Source: Alistipes sp.
GTDB lineage: Bacteria > Bacteroidota > Bacteroidia > Bacteroidales > Rikenellaceae
Direction: 5' to 3'
Length of the DNA stretch: 56,501 bases
Assembly: GCA_017531305.1 (NCBI GenBank)
Contig: JAFXLG010000071.1
Span: 1 to 56,501 of the forward strand
Position 1 is the first letter of the stretch. Every line of letters begins with the position of its first letter. Below the pieces are notes generated by a model that did no database searches, was not told the DNA's origin, and saw only the letters and a program-made list of their open reading frames with translations. A program made the translations under genes and the position numbers. This document shows, piece after piece, positions 26,839-34,111 of this stretch.

Positions 26839-27390
26839 ATGAAAAAGCCCCTTCATCGCCCATGGAAGGTACTCAGTAGCGAGTATCTGGCTAATCGCCC
26901 ATGGTTCACCGTAAGACGCGAAAAGGTAGAACTACCCACAGGAGCCATCGTGCCTGAGTGGTATATCTTCGAGTTCCCCAATTGGGTAAATGTGATAGCC
27001 ATCACCAAAGATAAAGAGTTTGTGATGATCAGCCAATATCGCCACGCCTTAGGGCAGACTCACTTCGAGTTGGTGGCAGGGTGTTGCGAGCAGGGCGAGA
27101 CCGTGTTGCAGAGTGCCCAGCGAGAGCTTTTGGAGGAGACTGGTTATGGTGGCGGAGAGTGGCATGAGTTTATGATCACATCACCAAATCCTACAAACCA
27201 CAACAATTTTGCATACACTTTCCTTGCCACCAATGTGGAACGCATCGCTGAGCAACATACCGAGGCGGGCGAAGATATCGAAGTACACCTGATGAGTAAG
27301 GATGAGGTCTTGGAGCTTCTTCACTCAGATCAGATCATACAGTGCCTGCACGCGGCACCATTGTGGAAATATTTTGCATCAGAGAAATGA
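26839..27390 (+). CDS. NUDIX hydrolase (ADP-ribose pyrophosphatase-like)
   Basis: A 183-residue protein with a full NUDIX box: G81, E87 and REL-L-EE-TGY at 95-103, which binds the metal for hydrolysis of a nucleoside diphosphate linked to another group. The preceding QYRHALGQTHFELVAGCCEQGE resembles ADP-sugar pyrophosphatases. The start at 26839 gives a natural N-terminus; longer readings upstream overlap lysC on the other strand and are not protein-like. Its stop overlaps the start of birA by 4 bp (ATGA), so they are coupled. Substrate is not certain. Confidence 0.87.
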   Translation: MKKPLHRPWKVLSSEYLANRPWFTVRREKVELPTGAIVPEWYIFEFPNWVNVIAITKDKEFVMISQYRHALGQTHFELVAGCCEQGETVLQSAQRELLEETGYGGGEWHEFMITSPNPTNHNNFAYTFLATNVERIAEQHTEAGEDIEVHLMSKDEVLELLHSDQIIQCLHAAPLWKYFASEK

Positions 27391-28109
27391 TTTACCATTT
27401 TCAGGAGTTAAGCTCCACCAACGATCAAGCCACCCAACCCTCCTATCACGAGGGCGATGTGATATGGGCTGAACGACAGAGCGCGGGACGTGGTCAGCGA
27501 GGACATAGCTGGGAGAGTGAAGAGGGTAAAAACCTCACATTCTCGGTACTGCTTGAGCCAACTTTTCTGGCTCCGCAAGATCAGTTTATGTTGCTCAGAG
27601 TTATCGCCTTGAGCATGGTCGATACACTCCTCCGATTCGGTATTGAGGCACGCATAAAATGGACTAACGACATATATGTGGGCGACAAGAAAATTGTCGG
27701 CATACTCATGGAACACAAATTGCAGGGTTCTGAGCTTTCGCGAGCCATAGCAGGCATAGGGATAAATGTCAATCAGCAAGAGTTCTCGCCCAAGCTCCCC
27801 AACCCTACCTCAATGGCATTGCTCAAAGGCAAGGAGTTTGATAGAGAGCAAGTACTTCAAGTTTTCCTCGAATCGCTCATGACTCGCTACGATATGTTGC
27901 GTCAGAATCAGCCAGAGCGTCTGATCGCTGATTACAACTCGTTGCTTTACCGCCTAAACGAGTGGCACACCTACGCTCTGCCCGATGGCGAGTTATTTGA
28001 AGGAAGGATTCTTGGAGTCGAGCAGCAGGGAGCTTTGAGAATAGAGCGAAAAGATGGTTCGGAATGTCAATTTTTATTTAAAGAGGTCGAATTTGTGCTA
28101 AATAATTAA
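27387..28109 (+). CDS. birA: Biotin--[acetyl-CoA-carboxylase] ligase
   Basis: A 240-residue biotin protein ligase that attaches biotin to the carrier protein of acetyl-CoA carboxylase and related enzymes. Seen: SSTNDQA, the biotinyl-AMP loop ERQSAGRGQRGHSW (about 33-46), KWTNDIYVGDKKIVGILME (about 91-109) and a small C-terminal SH3-like domain. There is no N-terminal helix-turn-helix, so it is not a repressor like E. coli BirA. The ATG lies inside the end of the NUDIX gene (ATGA overlap); a longer reading would only duplicate NUDIX coding sequence in another frame. Confidence 0.94.
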   Translation: MIYHFQELSSTNDQATQPSYHEGDVIWAERQSAGRGQRGHSWESEEGKNLTFSVLLEPTFLAPQDQFMLLRVIALSMVDTLLRFGIEARIKWTNDIYVGDKKIVGILMEHKLQGSELSRAIAGIGINVNQQEFSPKLPNPTSMALLKGKEFDREQVLQVFLESLMTRYDMLRQNQPERLIADYNSLLYRLNEWHTYALPDGELFEGRILGVEQQGALRIERKDGSECQFLFKEVEFVLNN

Positions 28110-28162
28110 TAAATAGCCTTCAAATTTAGCCCCAAAACGTAGCAATATAAAGAAAATAATCC

Positions 28163-28279
28163 TATCTTTGTATGGATATTGCGTAATTATGTCCTAAGAC
28201 TCTTTCGCTTCGTGCAGACAAAGCGCTTAGGCGAGCGATAGATTAAGCAGGCAACAAAAACATACAAACATATACTACT
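28163..28279 (+). promoter_or_regulatory. -7 box and structured leader of gcvH
   Basis: TATCTTTG at 28163-28170 predicts a leader of about 100 nt. In it CCTAAG (28193-28198) can pair with CTTAGG (28226-28231), enclosing CGCTT (28206-28210) with AAGCG (28221-28225). It does not look like a glycine riboswitch. Confidence 0.4.
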
Positions 28280-28657
28280 ATGAATATTCCTTCTACACTT
28301 AAGTATTCGAACGACCACGAGTGGTGTCGTATCGAAGGAGAGTATGCCTATGTAGGCATTACTGATTTCGCTCAGAGCCAGCTGGGTGACATTGTATTTG
28401 TTGACGTTCCAACCGTAGGCGAGACTTTGGCTGCGGGTGAGGTTTTCGGTTCTATCGAGGCTGTTAAGACCGTTAGTGACGCATTCTTGCCTGTAGGAGG
28501 CGAGATCGTGGAGTTCAACGAGGCTGTAGATGCAGATCCTGCGTTGGTTAACTCAGATCCATACGGCGAGGGTTGGATGGTCAAAGTTAAGGTTTCAGAT
28601 CCAGCAGAGTATGATGCACTTCTCTCTTCTGAGGCTTATGCAGAGTTGATCGGATAA
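28280..28657 (+). CDS. gcvH: Glycine cleavage system H protein
   Basis: A 125-residue lipoyl carrier of the glycine cleavage complex in the cytoplasm. The lipoylated residue is Lys63 in [11 protein letters not shown], and the GcvH features [28 protein letters not shown] and [10 protein letters not shown] are present. Start and length are normal. The other glycine cleavage genes (gcvT, gcvP) are not next to it. It is 31 bp before mdh on the same strand and the pair probably shares a transcript. In Bacteroidota GcvH may also serve in lipoate transfer. Confidence 0.96.
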   Translation: MNIPSTLKYSNDHEWCRIEGEYAYVGITDFAQSQLGDIVFVDVPTVGETLAAGEVFGSIEAVKTVSDAFLPVGGEIVEFNEAVDADPALVNSDPYGEGWMVKVKVSDPAEYDALLSSEAYAELIG

Positions 28658-28688
28658 AGTATTAAACCAATAAAACAAAAAGAAAATT

Positions 28689-29630
28689 ATGTCAAAAGTA
28701 ACAGTTATCGGTGCTGGTATGGTGGGCGCAACTTGCGCTAATGTACTTGCAGCACGCAACGTAGCAGACGAGGTAGTATTGATCGATATCAAGGAGGGTC
28801 TTTCTGAGGGTAAGATGCTCGATATGTATCAGGCTTCAGCTACAACAGATTTCAAGACTAAGCTCACAGGGTGCACAAACGACTATAAGAAGACTGCGGG
28901 CTCTGACGTTATCGTTGTAACTTCAGGTATTCCACGTAAGCCAGGTATGACTCGTGAGGAGTTGATCGGCACTAACGCGAACATCGTTAAGAGCGTAGTT
29001 TCTCAGGCTTTGGCTCACTCTCCACGTGCTATCTTCGTTATCGTATCTAACCCAATGGATACAATGGCATACCTTACTCTCAAGTCAACAGGTCTTCCCA
29101 AGAACCGCGTAATCGGTATGGGTGGTGCTTTGGATTCTTCACGTTTCCGTTGCTACTTGGCTAAGGCTACAGGTGCTAACATCCACGATGTTGACGGTAT
29201 GGTTATCGGTGGTCACGGTGATACTACTATGATTCCACTTACTTCAAAGGCTACAATCAAGGGTGTTCCTGTATCACAGTTCCTCTCAAAGAAGAAGCTC
29301 CAGCAGGTTGCTGCCGACACTATGGTAGGTGGTGCTACATTGACAGGTCTTTTGGGCACATCAGCATGGTACGCTCCAGGTGCTGCTGCTGCATCTGTTG
29401 TAGAGGCTATCTTGGGTGACCAGAAGCGCATCATCCCTTGCGGTGCATACCTTGAGGGTGAGTATGGTCAGGAGGATATCATGATCGGTGTACCTGTAGT
29501 GATTGGTCGCAAGGGTATCGAGAAGATCGTGAAGATTGATCTTACTAAGGAGGAGCAGGCTCAGTTCGAGGCTTCAGCTGCTGCCGTACGCAAGGTCAAC
29601 CAGATCCTTTACGACACAAAGGCTATCTAA
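28689..29630 (+). CDS. mdh: Malate dehydrogenase
   Basis: A 313-residue NAD-dependent LDH-like malate dehydrogenase that interconverts malate and oxaloacetate. Seen: GAGMVGATCA (8-17, NAD loop), the Arg-bearing loop RKPGMTREEL near residue 83, NPMDTMAYL, and the catalytic GGHGD with His176. Arg in the mobile loop (rather than Gln) fits malate. Codon use is strongly biased, as in the OmpA-family gene, so it is highly expressed. It lies 31 bp after gcvH and is closed by a strong terminator. Confidence 0.96.
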   Translation: MSKVTVIGAGMVGATCANVLAARNVADEVVLIDIKEGLSEGKMLDMYQASATTDFKTKLTGCTNDYKKTAGSDVIVVTSGIPRKPGMTREELIGTNANIVKSVVSQALAHSPRAIFVIVSNPMDTMAYLTLKSTGLPKNRVIGMGGALDSSRFRCYLAKATGANIHDVDGMVIGGHGDTTMIPLTSKATIKGVPVSQFLSKKKLQQVAADTMVGGATLTGLLGTSAWYAPGAAAASVVEAILGDQKRIIPCGAYLEGEYGQEDIMIGVPVVIGRKGIEKIVKIDLTKEEQAQFEASAAAVRKVNQILYDTKAI

Positions 29631-29653
29631 GAAAATTTTGCTTATAATGAAAG

Positions 29654-29688
29654 AAATATCCGAGATCCTTTTTGAATCTCGGATATTT
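29654..29688. terminator. Bidirectional terminator between mdh and the GH43 gene
   Basis: A 13-bp perfect stem, AAATATCCGAGAT (29654-29666) with ATCTCGGATATTT (29676-29688), 9-base loop, followed by TATTTTA. Confidence 0.85.
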
Positions 29689-29709
29689 TATTTTATACGC
29701 CCGCCTAAT

Positions 29710-30861
29710 TTACTTCTTCTTATCAAAATAATCCAAAGTCCAGCTGTCGCGCCACTCCACTACAGGAGTACCGTCTGCCTTGAAGTCGATTGGCAACCAG
29801 ATGTAACGTGCATCGCTCGGATGGCGTGGACGCCAGATATCTGCCATAAATATAAAGGCATCTTTCTTACCCTGCACAGGCAGGATATAGGTACTCTGTC
29901 CGCCAAATGTAAGCTTGGCATTTGGTCCTACGCATGGGCTCGGATGCTTTGTCCATGGACCATAGATATTATCGGCAGAGAACATACGCGCCTCATTAGG
30001 ATCCCAGCCCGTGCAACCTGAGCAGATCATCCAATACTTGCCGTTACGCTTGAAGATAGCAGGAGCCTCGTTGTGTCCTGCAGGAGCAAAACGCACATAG
30101 CGACCATTATGCGAGAGGTAATCATCGCTCAACTCGGCAATATGCAACGTGAGGTTATCCTCCGAAGAGTAGATATGGTATGCCTTGCCATTATCATCCA
30201 CATACAAGGTCATGTCGCGTGACATCTGACCACCCTGAAGATCACGCTTTACGAACAAGCCCTTCTCAATAGCCTTATACCACTTTGGAGTCCACCAATC
30301 CTTATAATCATCGGGATTCAACGCCTCCATCTCGGCTTTAGCCGCCGCATCCATATTCATTGGCACAACACCGGGGTTTACACGTCCCGAGCCGAGGAAC
30401 TTATAAGGACCTTCGGGTTTGTCAGCCACCGCAACGGCAGCTCGCGCCGCAGCATAGCCGCGACCTTTAAGCTCGAGGTGGAACCACATGACAAACTTCT
30501 TGGTCTTTTTATTGTATATAACCTTTGGACGCTCGATGGTACATCCTCTGACAATGTCACTCTTAGGATCATTCTCCACCTTCAGAGCAACACCCTCTTG
30601 AGTCCAATCGGTCAGATTCTTCGATGAGTAACACATCACACCCACCAAAGCAGCACTTGTGTGATCGCTCTTGTTCTCTCCAAACCAATAATATGTACCC
30701 TTGTGGAACAAGACGCCACCACCATGCGCATTAACATGAACACCCGTATTGTCGAGCCACTTCTCGCCCGACTTAATAGGTTTCAACGGAGCTTTTGCAT
30801 CCACACACATTGCCGTCAGCACCAACGCTACGAGCAACGAAAAAAACTTTCTCATAATCAT
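29710..30861 (-). CDS. Glycoside hydrolase family 43-like enzyme, secreted
   Basis: A 383-residue protein with a signal peptide (about 1-22, ending CVDA/K) and a five-bladed propeller of the GH43 type: WLDNTGVHVNAHGGGVLFHKGTYYWFGENK, IERPKVIYN, SRDMTLYVDDNGKAYHIYSS, NEAPAIFKRNGKYWMICSG. The NAHGGG..(Y/F)..GTYYW(F/Y)GE start is typical of the subfamilies that act on galactans (GH43_24/34), so arabinogalactan side chains are a likely target; this is inference. Met3 (30855) is an equally good start. It lies 6 bp after the GH78-like gene on the same strand and is its partner. Confidence 0.87.
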   Translation of the reverse strand: MIMRKFFSLLVALVLTAMCVDAKAPLKPIKSGEKWLDNTGVHVNAHGGGVLFHKGTYYWFGENKSDHTSAALVGVMCYSSKNLTDWTQEGVALKVENDPKSDIVRGCTIERPKVIYNKKTKKFVMWFHLELKGRGYAAARAAVAVADKPEGPYKFLGSGRVNPGVVPMNMDAAAKAEMEALNPDDYKDWWTPKWYKAIEKGLFVKRDLQGGQMSRDMTLYVDDNGKAYHIYSSEDNLTLHIAELSDDYLSHNGRYVRFAPAGHNEAPAIFKRNGKYWMICSGCTGWDPNEARMFSADNIYGPWTKHPSPCVGPNAKLTFGGQSTYILPVQGKKDAFIFMADIWRPRHPSDARYIWLPIDFKADGTPVVEWRDSWTLDYFDKKK

Positions 30862-30867
30862 ATTGTT

Positions 30868-32553
30868 TTATTGTTGAAAAATATCTTTGTATTTGTTGAT
30901 GAAATAGACTGGCGTACAACTCCATGCATGGCATGCACTATTGACCACATGTGCTCCATAGGGTGAACGCTTATCATCTTTGGGATCATATACCTCCCAG
31001 AAGGTATCGGCACCCTTCTGGATCATACCGCCCCAATACTTCAACATAAGCTCACGCGCCTCGGTCTCCATACCACAATGCAGGAGAGCCTCAATTATGT
31101 AGTGGTATGCGTATGGCGAGCCAGGGTAGCACGTATCCTCATTCTCCAGCACATAACGCATAGCACGCTGAGCCTCCTTACGCGAGAAAGTATCCGACAA
31201 GGTCATCCACGCCTGCGAGAGATACGATACCTGCCCTTGCTCTCCCGAGAGCATCACACCCCTTTGTTTGTCATAGAGTTTGGATTTTGAGGCTCGGCGC
31301 ATTTGATCCAACACCTTACTCCACTCCTTTACCGTAGCACGATCCTCATATCCCAACATCTCAGCCAACTCCAGACTCTTGGCAATGCAGAATGTCATCA
31401 AGCCCTGCATAGGTGTTGCACGATTCAGATCATCCTTCCAATCAAATACCAGCCACCATGCAGGCTGCTTATTCACATCGTAGATTCCATCTTTGAGGTA
31501 TGTGCGTGCAAATTCCACCTGATACTCGACCACCGACCACAGATCCTCGGCGGTCTGGCGATCCCCCGTCTCCTTCAGATACTCCAAAAGAGCTACTCCA
31601 TACAAAAGACTATAATCGTGAACATGTTGATTTATCTGAGGCATAGGAGTGGGATATTCATAGACTGTTGCGTGCAGATAGCCATCCTCGTCAGCCAACG
31701 CAGCTAACAGATACAAGCATCGCTTGGTCAAGGTGTGGTTGCGATAAGAGTAGGCATTTGCCAACGCCTCCAGATAGAGATCGCCGATCCACAATCGCTG
31801 ATCGCGCTTAGGACCATCCTCATATACGGTCTGCATACACTCGGCAAGAGTCTTGAGTCCCACCTCGTTGATACGGCGGATCATAGGATCACACTCTGCT
31901 CTCAACTCCATAGGATCACCCGTAGCCGAAGTCACAGCATCGAACGAGAAATCCTCGATCACAAAATCGAAATACGATTGCGCCAGCACCTCGATCTTCA
32001 CATATCGGCATGCCAAACGGCGAGGAATACGCACCTCCTCGGGCAGACGCATAATGGTCACCACCTCATCCTGCAACCATGCTCGGCTAAGACCACCCTC
32101 ATATGGATCAAACGGCGTCATCACCTCAGCAGGCAACTCGGCAAAGGTCAATTTCAAACGCACGGGAGCATCGGCTGGCATACCCGTATGATTCACTTTC
32201 AGCGTAAGATATCCCGTATAGTGATCACCCAAATCGAGTATGATGGGAGCATGACTTTTAAGCGAGGTCTTATAAAAACTCTCTATTGGCTCGCCGCTTG
32301 GCTCCATACGCCAACCCTGAAACGAATTCTCATCCTCTACCCCCTTGACAATGGCTACAGGTTTTACCAACGTGTGTTTGAGCTCTGGCATATTTGCCTG
32401 AGCCTTATTTAGCCAATCCACACGTTTATCAGCCCATTTTATTGAACTTGGCTCCGAGAGCGATAGTTTAGACATCTTGGTCTGAGCTACAGCCATCGAC
32501 ACGACCATATTAGTCGCCAAAAGCATTAAAAAAAGTCTAAAAACACGTTTCAT
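30868..32553 (-). CDS. GH78-like (alpha-L-rhamnosidase-type) protein, secreted
   Basis: A 561-residue protein with a signal peptide (about 1-23), an N-terminal beta-sandwich (about 30-210) and an (alpha/alpha)6 barrel of the bacterial rhamnosidase type (about 225-555). The motif EDGPKRDQRLWIGDLYLEA carries the acid residue region of GH78. It is shorter than classical GH78 enzymes (often 800-1100 residues) because it lacks extra beta domains. With the GH43 protein 6 bp downstream it suggests attack on rhamnose-capped arabinogalactan or rhamnogalacturonan. It starts 9 bp after the DUF4435 gene, so the three genes look like one operon. Confidence 0.82.
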   Translation of the reverse strand: MKRVFRLFLMLLATNMVVSMAVAQTKMSKLSLSEPSSIKWADKRVDWLNKAQANMPELKHTLVKPVAIVKGVEDENSFQGWRMEPSGEPIESFYKTSLKSHAPIILDLGDHYTGYLTLKVNHTGMPADAPVRLKLTFAELPAEVMTPFDPYEGGLSRAWLQDEVVTIMRLPEEVRIPRRLACRYVKIEVLAQSYFDFVIEDFSFDAVTSATGDPMELRAECDPMIRRINEVGLKTLAECMQTVYEDGPKRDQRLWIGDLYLEALANAYSYRNHTLTKRCLYLLAALADEDGYLHATVYEYPTPMPQINQHVHDYSLLYGVALLEYLKETGDRQTAEDLWSVVEYQVEFARTYLKDGIYDVNKQPAWWLVFDWKDDLNRATPMQGLMTFCIAKSLELAEMLGYEDRATVKEWSKVLDQMRRASKSKLYDKQRGVMLSGEQGQVSYLSQAWMTLSDTFSRKEAQRAMRYVLENEDTCYPGSPYAYHYIIEALLHCGMETEARELMLKYWGGMIQKGADTFWEVYDPKDDKRSPYGAHVVNSACHAWSCTPVYFINKYKDIFQQ

Positions 32554-32562
32554 CTTATCTAT

Positions 32563-33615
32563 TTATCTTGGAATTACCGAGCCTCGCTTACTCTTGATTT
32601 TGAATATTGCTCGCTCGATATAGTTTTGTATATCGGCGCGTAGTTTGTTATAGAGCGGACATGATGTATAATTTTCATTATCGAGCAGAACGTCTCGTAT
32701 CGAGCGCAATTGATTCATATAGTTGCTCATCTCGTTTTTAAGCGAGATACCCTCCTTGCTCGAGGACTCAATCTGCGCCACAGACATCTTACGCAACTTA
32801 TCGCATACGCTGTTCAACATCACCATCACCACATTATCCATCAGCGTGTGTCCATGCATGAAAAGATATGTATTCTCAGGCTCAACTCCCTTCTCGCGGA
32901 GCATCTGCGCAAACTCTGCCATGTGTGATGCCATCTGCGGATAACGCTCCTCTAATCGTTGCAACTTACGACTCACCTGACGCTCAAGCCACTCCAAAGT
33001 GTCGGCACCATTATTCTCCACCTCCAGATAGCCCAAACGCACTGTATTCTTAAACTCGATAAGTGGCAAAACCGATTGACTATCAATCTGAGCCGAATAA
33101 ACATACCACAAAAACAACGGATAGACTATGCGCGAGTATTGAGCCATGAACTCCACGAAATCGAAAATTTTACTATCGTTTTTAGTCGCCTTGACACATA
33201 CGTTATGTAGCGTAGGGGCATAGCACAGATAGTTCTCGGTAGCGTAGGTGTAGGTATGAAACATAAACTCTGCGTCACAAATCTCCTTAGCCTGAGGAGT
33301 AAGATCGCCAAAGAGATAGTCGAAATCGGAATCTACGCATAGCAACAAATGATCGTTCGACTGAGGGATCATCGACATCAACACCTTCTTGCCTTTGGGG
33401 AGATCTGCTCGTGTAGGTACAGATATTTCGAAACGCAGATATTCATTATCGAAGTGGTCGAAAATAGCTCGCCAGAAGGCTACATCCTCGTAACCTTCGA
33501 CATATACACGCACCACCTCTCTGCCATCATCAATCCTAAGCGGTGCTACAAACCGCTCATGTGATGGAGTGTAATTGGTCTGTCGCGACCTTTTTTCCGT
33601 TTTAGAGTGTTTCAT
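32563..33615 (-). CDS. DUF4435 protein with TOPRIM-like motifs
   Basis: A 350-residue cytoplasmic protein; start taken at ATG 33615 (MKHSKTEKRS), since the extension to 33666 is hydrophobic and unlike the family. The N-terminal half has VRVYVEGYEDVAFWRAIF and HLLLCVDSDFDYLFG, the Glu and DxD arrangement of TOPRIM-like domains in DUF4435, a family related to OLD-type nucleases. The C-terminal half is helical. No ATPase partner is next to it. It is the first gene before GH78-like and GH43 (9-bp gap), an unexpected partnership. Function unknown. Confidence 0.7.
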   Translation of the reverse strand: MKHSKTEKRSRQTNYTPSHERFVAPLRIDDGREVVRVYVEGYEDVAFWRAIFDHFDNEYLRFEISVPTRADLPKGKKVLMSMIPQSNDHLLLCVDSDFDYLFGDLTPQAKEICDAEFMFHTYTYATENYLCYAPTLHNVCVKATKNDSKIFDFVEFMAQYSRIVYPLFLWYVYSAQIDSQSVLPLIEFKNTVRLGYLEVENNGADTLEWLERQVSRKLQRLEERYPQMASHMAEFAQMLREKGVEPENTYLFMHGHTLMDNVVMVMLNSVCDKLRKMSVAQIESSSKEGISLKNEMSNYMNQLRSIRDVLLDNENYTSCPLYNKLRADIQNYIERAIFKIKSKRGSVIPR

Positions 33616-33617
33616 AA

Positions 33618-33649
33618 TTTGTTGTAAATATAATAAAATAGTAAATTTG
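33618..33649 (+). promoter_or_regulatory. Promoter of the SUI1/YciH gene
   Basis: TTTG (33618-33621), 20-bp spacer, TAAATTTG (33642-33649), a consensus match, 110 bp before the start at 33759. Confidence 0.65.
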
Positions 33650-33758
33650 CACCAAACATTAAACACGGTTTTACACTCGCCAAGAGCAAAAAAGGAGATT
33701 TAATTCGCCCTTTGGCACCTTTTGGCAATGGATCACAGCCGATAAAACAGAGAAAACG

Positions 33759-34100
33759 ATGACCGATTGGAAAGAACGTCTGGGGATGGTATATTCGACA
33801 AATCCCGATTTTCAATACACCACTTCACAAGAAGAGGAGGCAACAACACTTTCGCCCCAAGAGCAGAATCTGCGCGTATGGCTGGATCGCAAGCAACGTG
33901 GCGGGAAAGTTGTTACCCTTGTCAAGGGTTTTGTCGGCACAGAGGCAGACCTTTCAGAGCTGGGACGTATGCTCAAGAGCAAATGCGGGGTCGGCGGATC
34001 GGCTAAGGATGGAGAGATCATCATTCAGGGCGACCATCGTGACCGTGTAGTTGAACTGCTCATCAAGGCGGGTTATAAATGTAAAAAGGCTGGAGGCTAA
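33759..34100 (+). CDS. SUI1/YciH-family translation factor
   Basis: A 113-residue protein with an SUI1 (eIF1-like) domain in its C-terminal two thirds: RKQRGGKVVTLVKGF, LKSKCGVGGSAKDGEIIIQGDHRD. Bacterial YciH proteins bind the small ribosomal subunit and influence start-codon choice under stress. The N-terminal 35 residues are an acidic, Gln-rich tail. It lies 11 bp before the large HEYRH protein gene on the same strand, so they may share a transcript. Confidence 0.9.
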   Translation: MTDWKERLGMVYSTNPDFQYTTSQEEEATTLSPQEQNLRVWLDRKQRGGKVVTLVKGFVGTEADLSELGRMLKSKCGVGGSAKDGEIIIQGDHRDRVVELLIKAGYKCKKAGG

Positions 34101-34111
34101 CCTCCGAAAAT

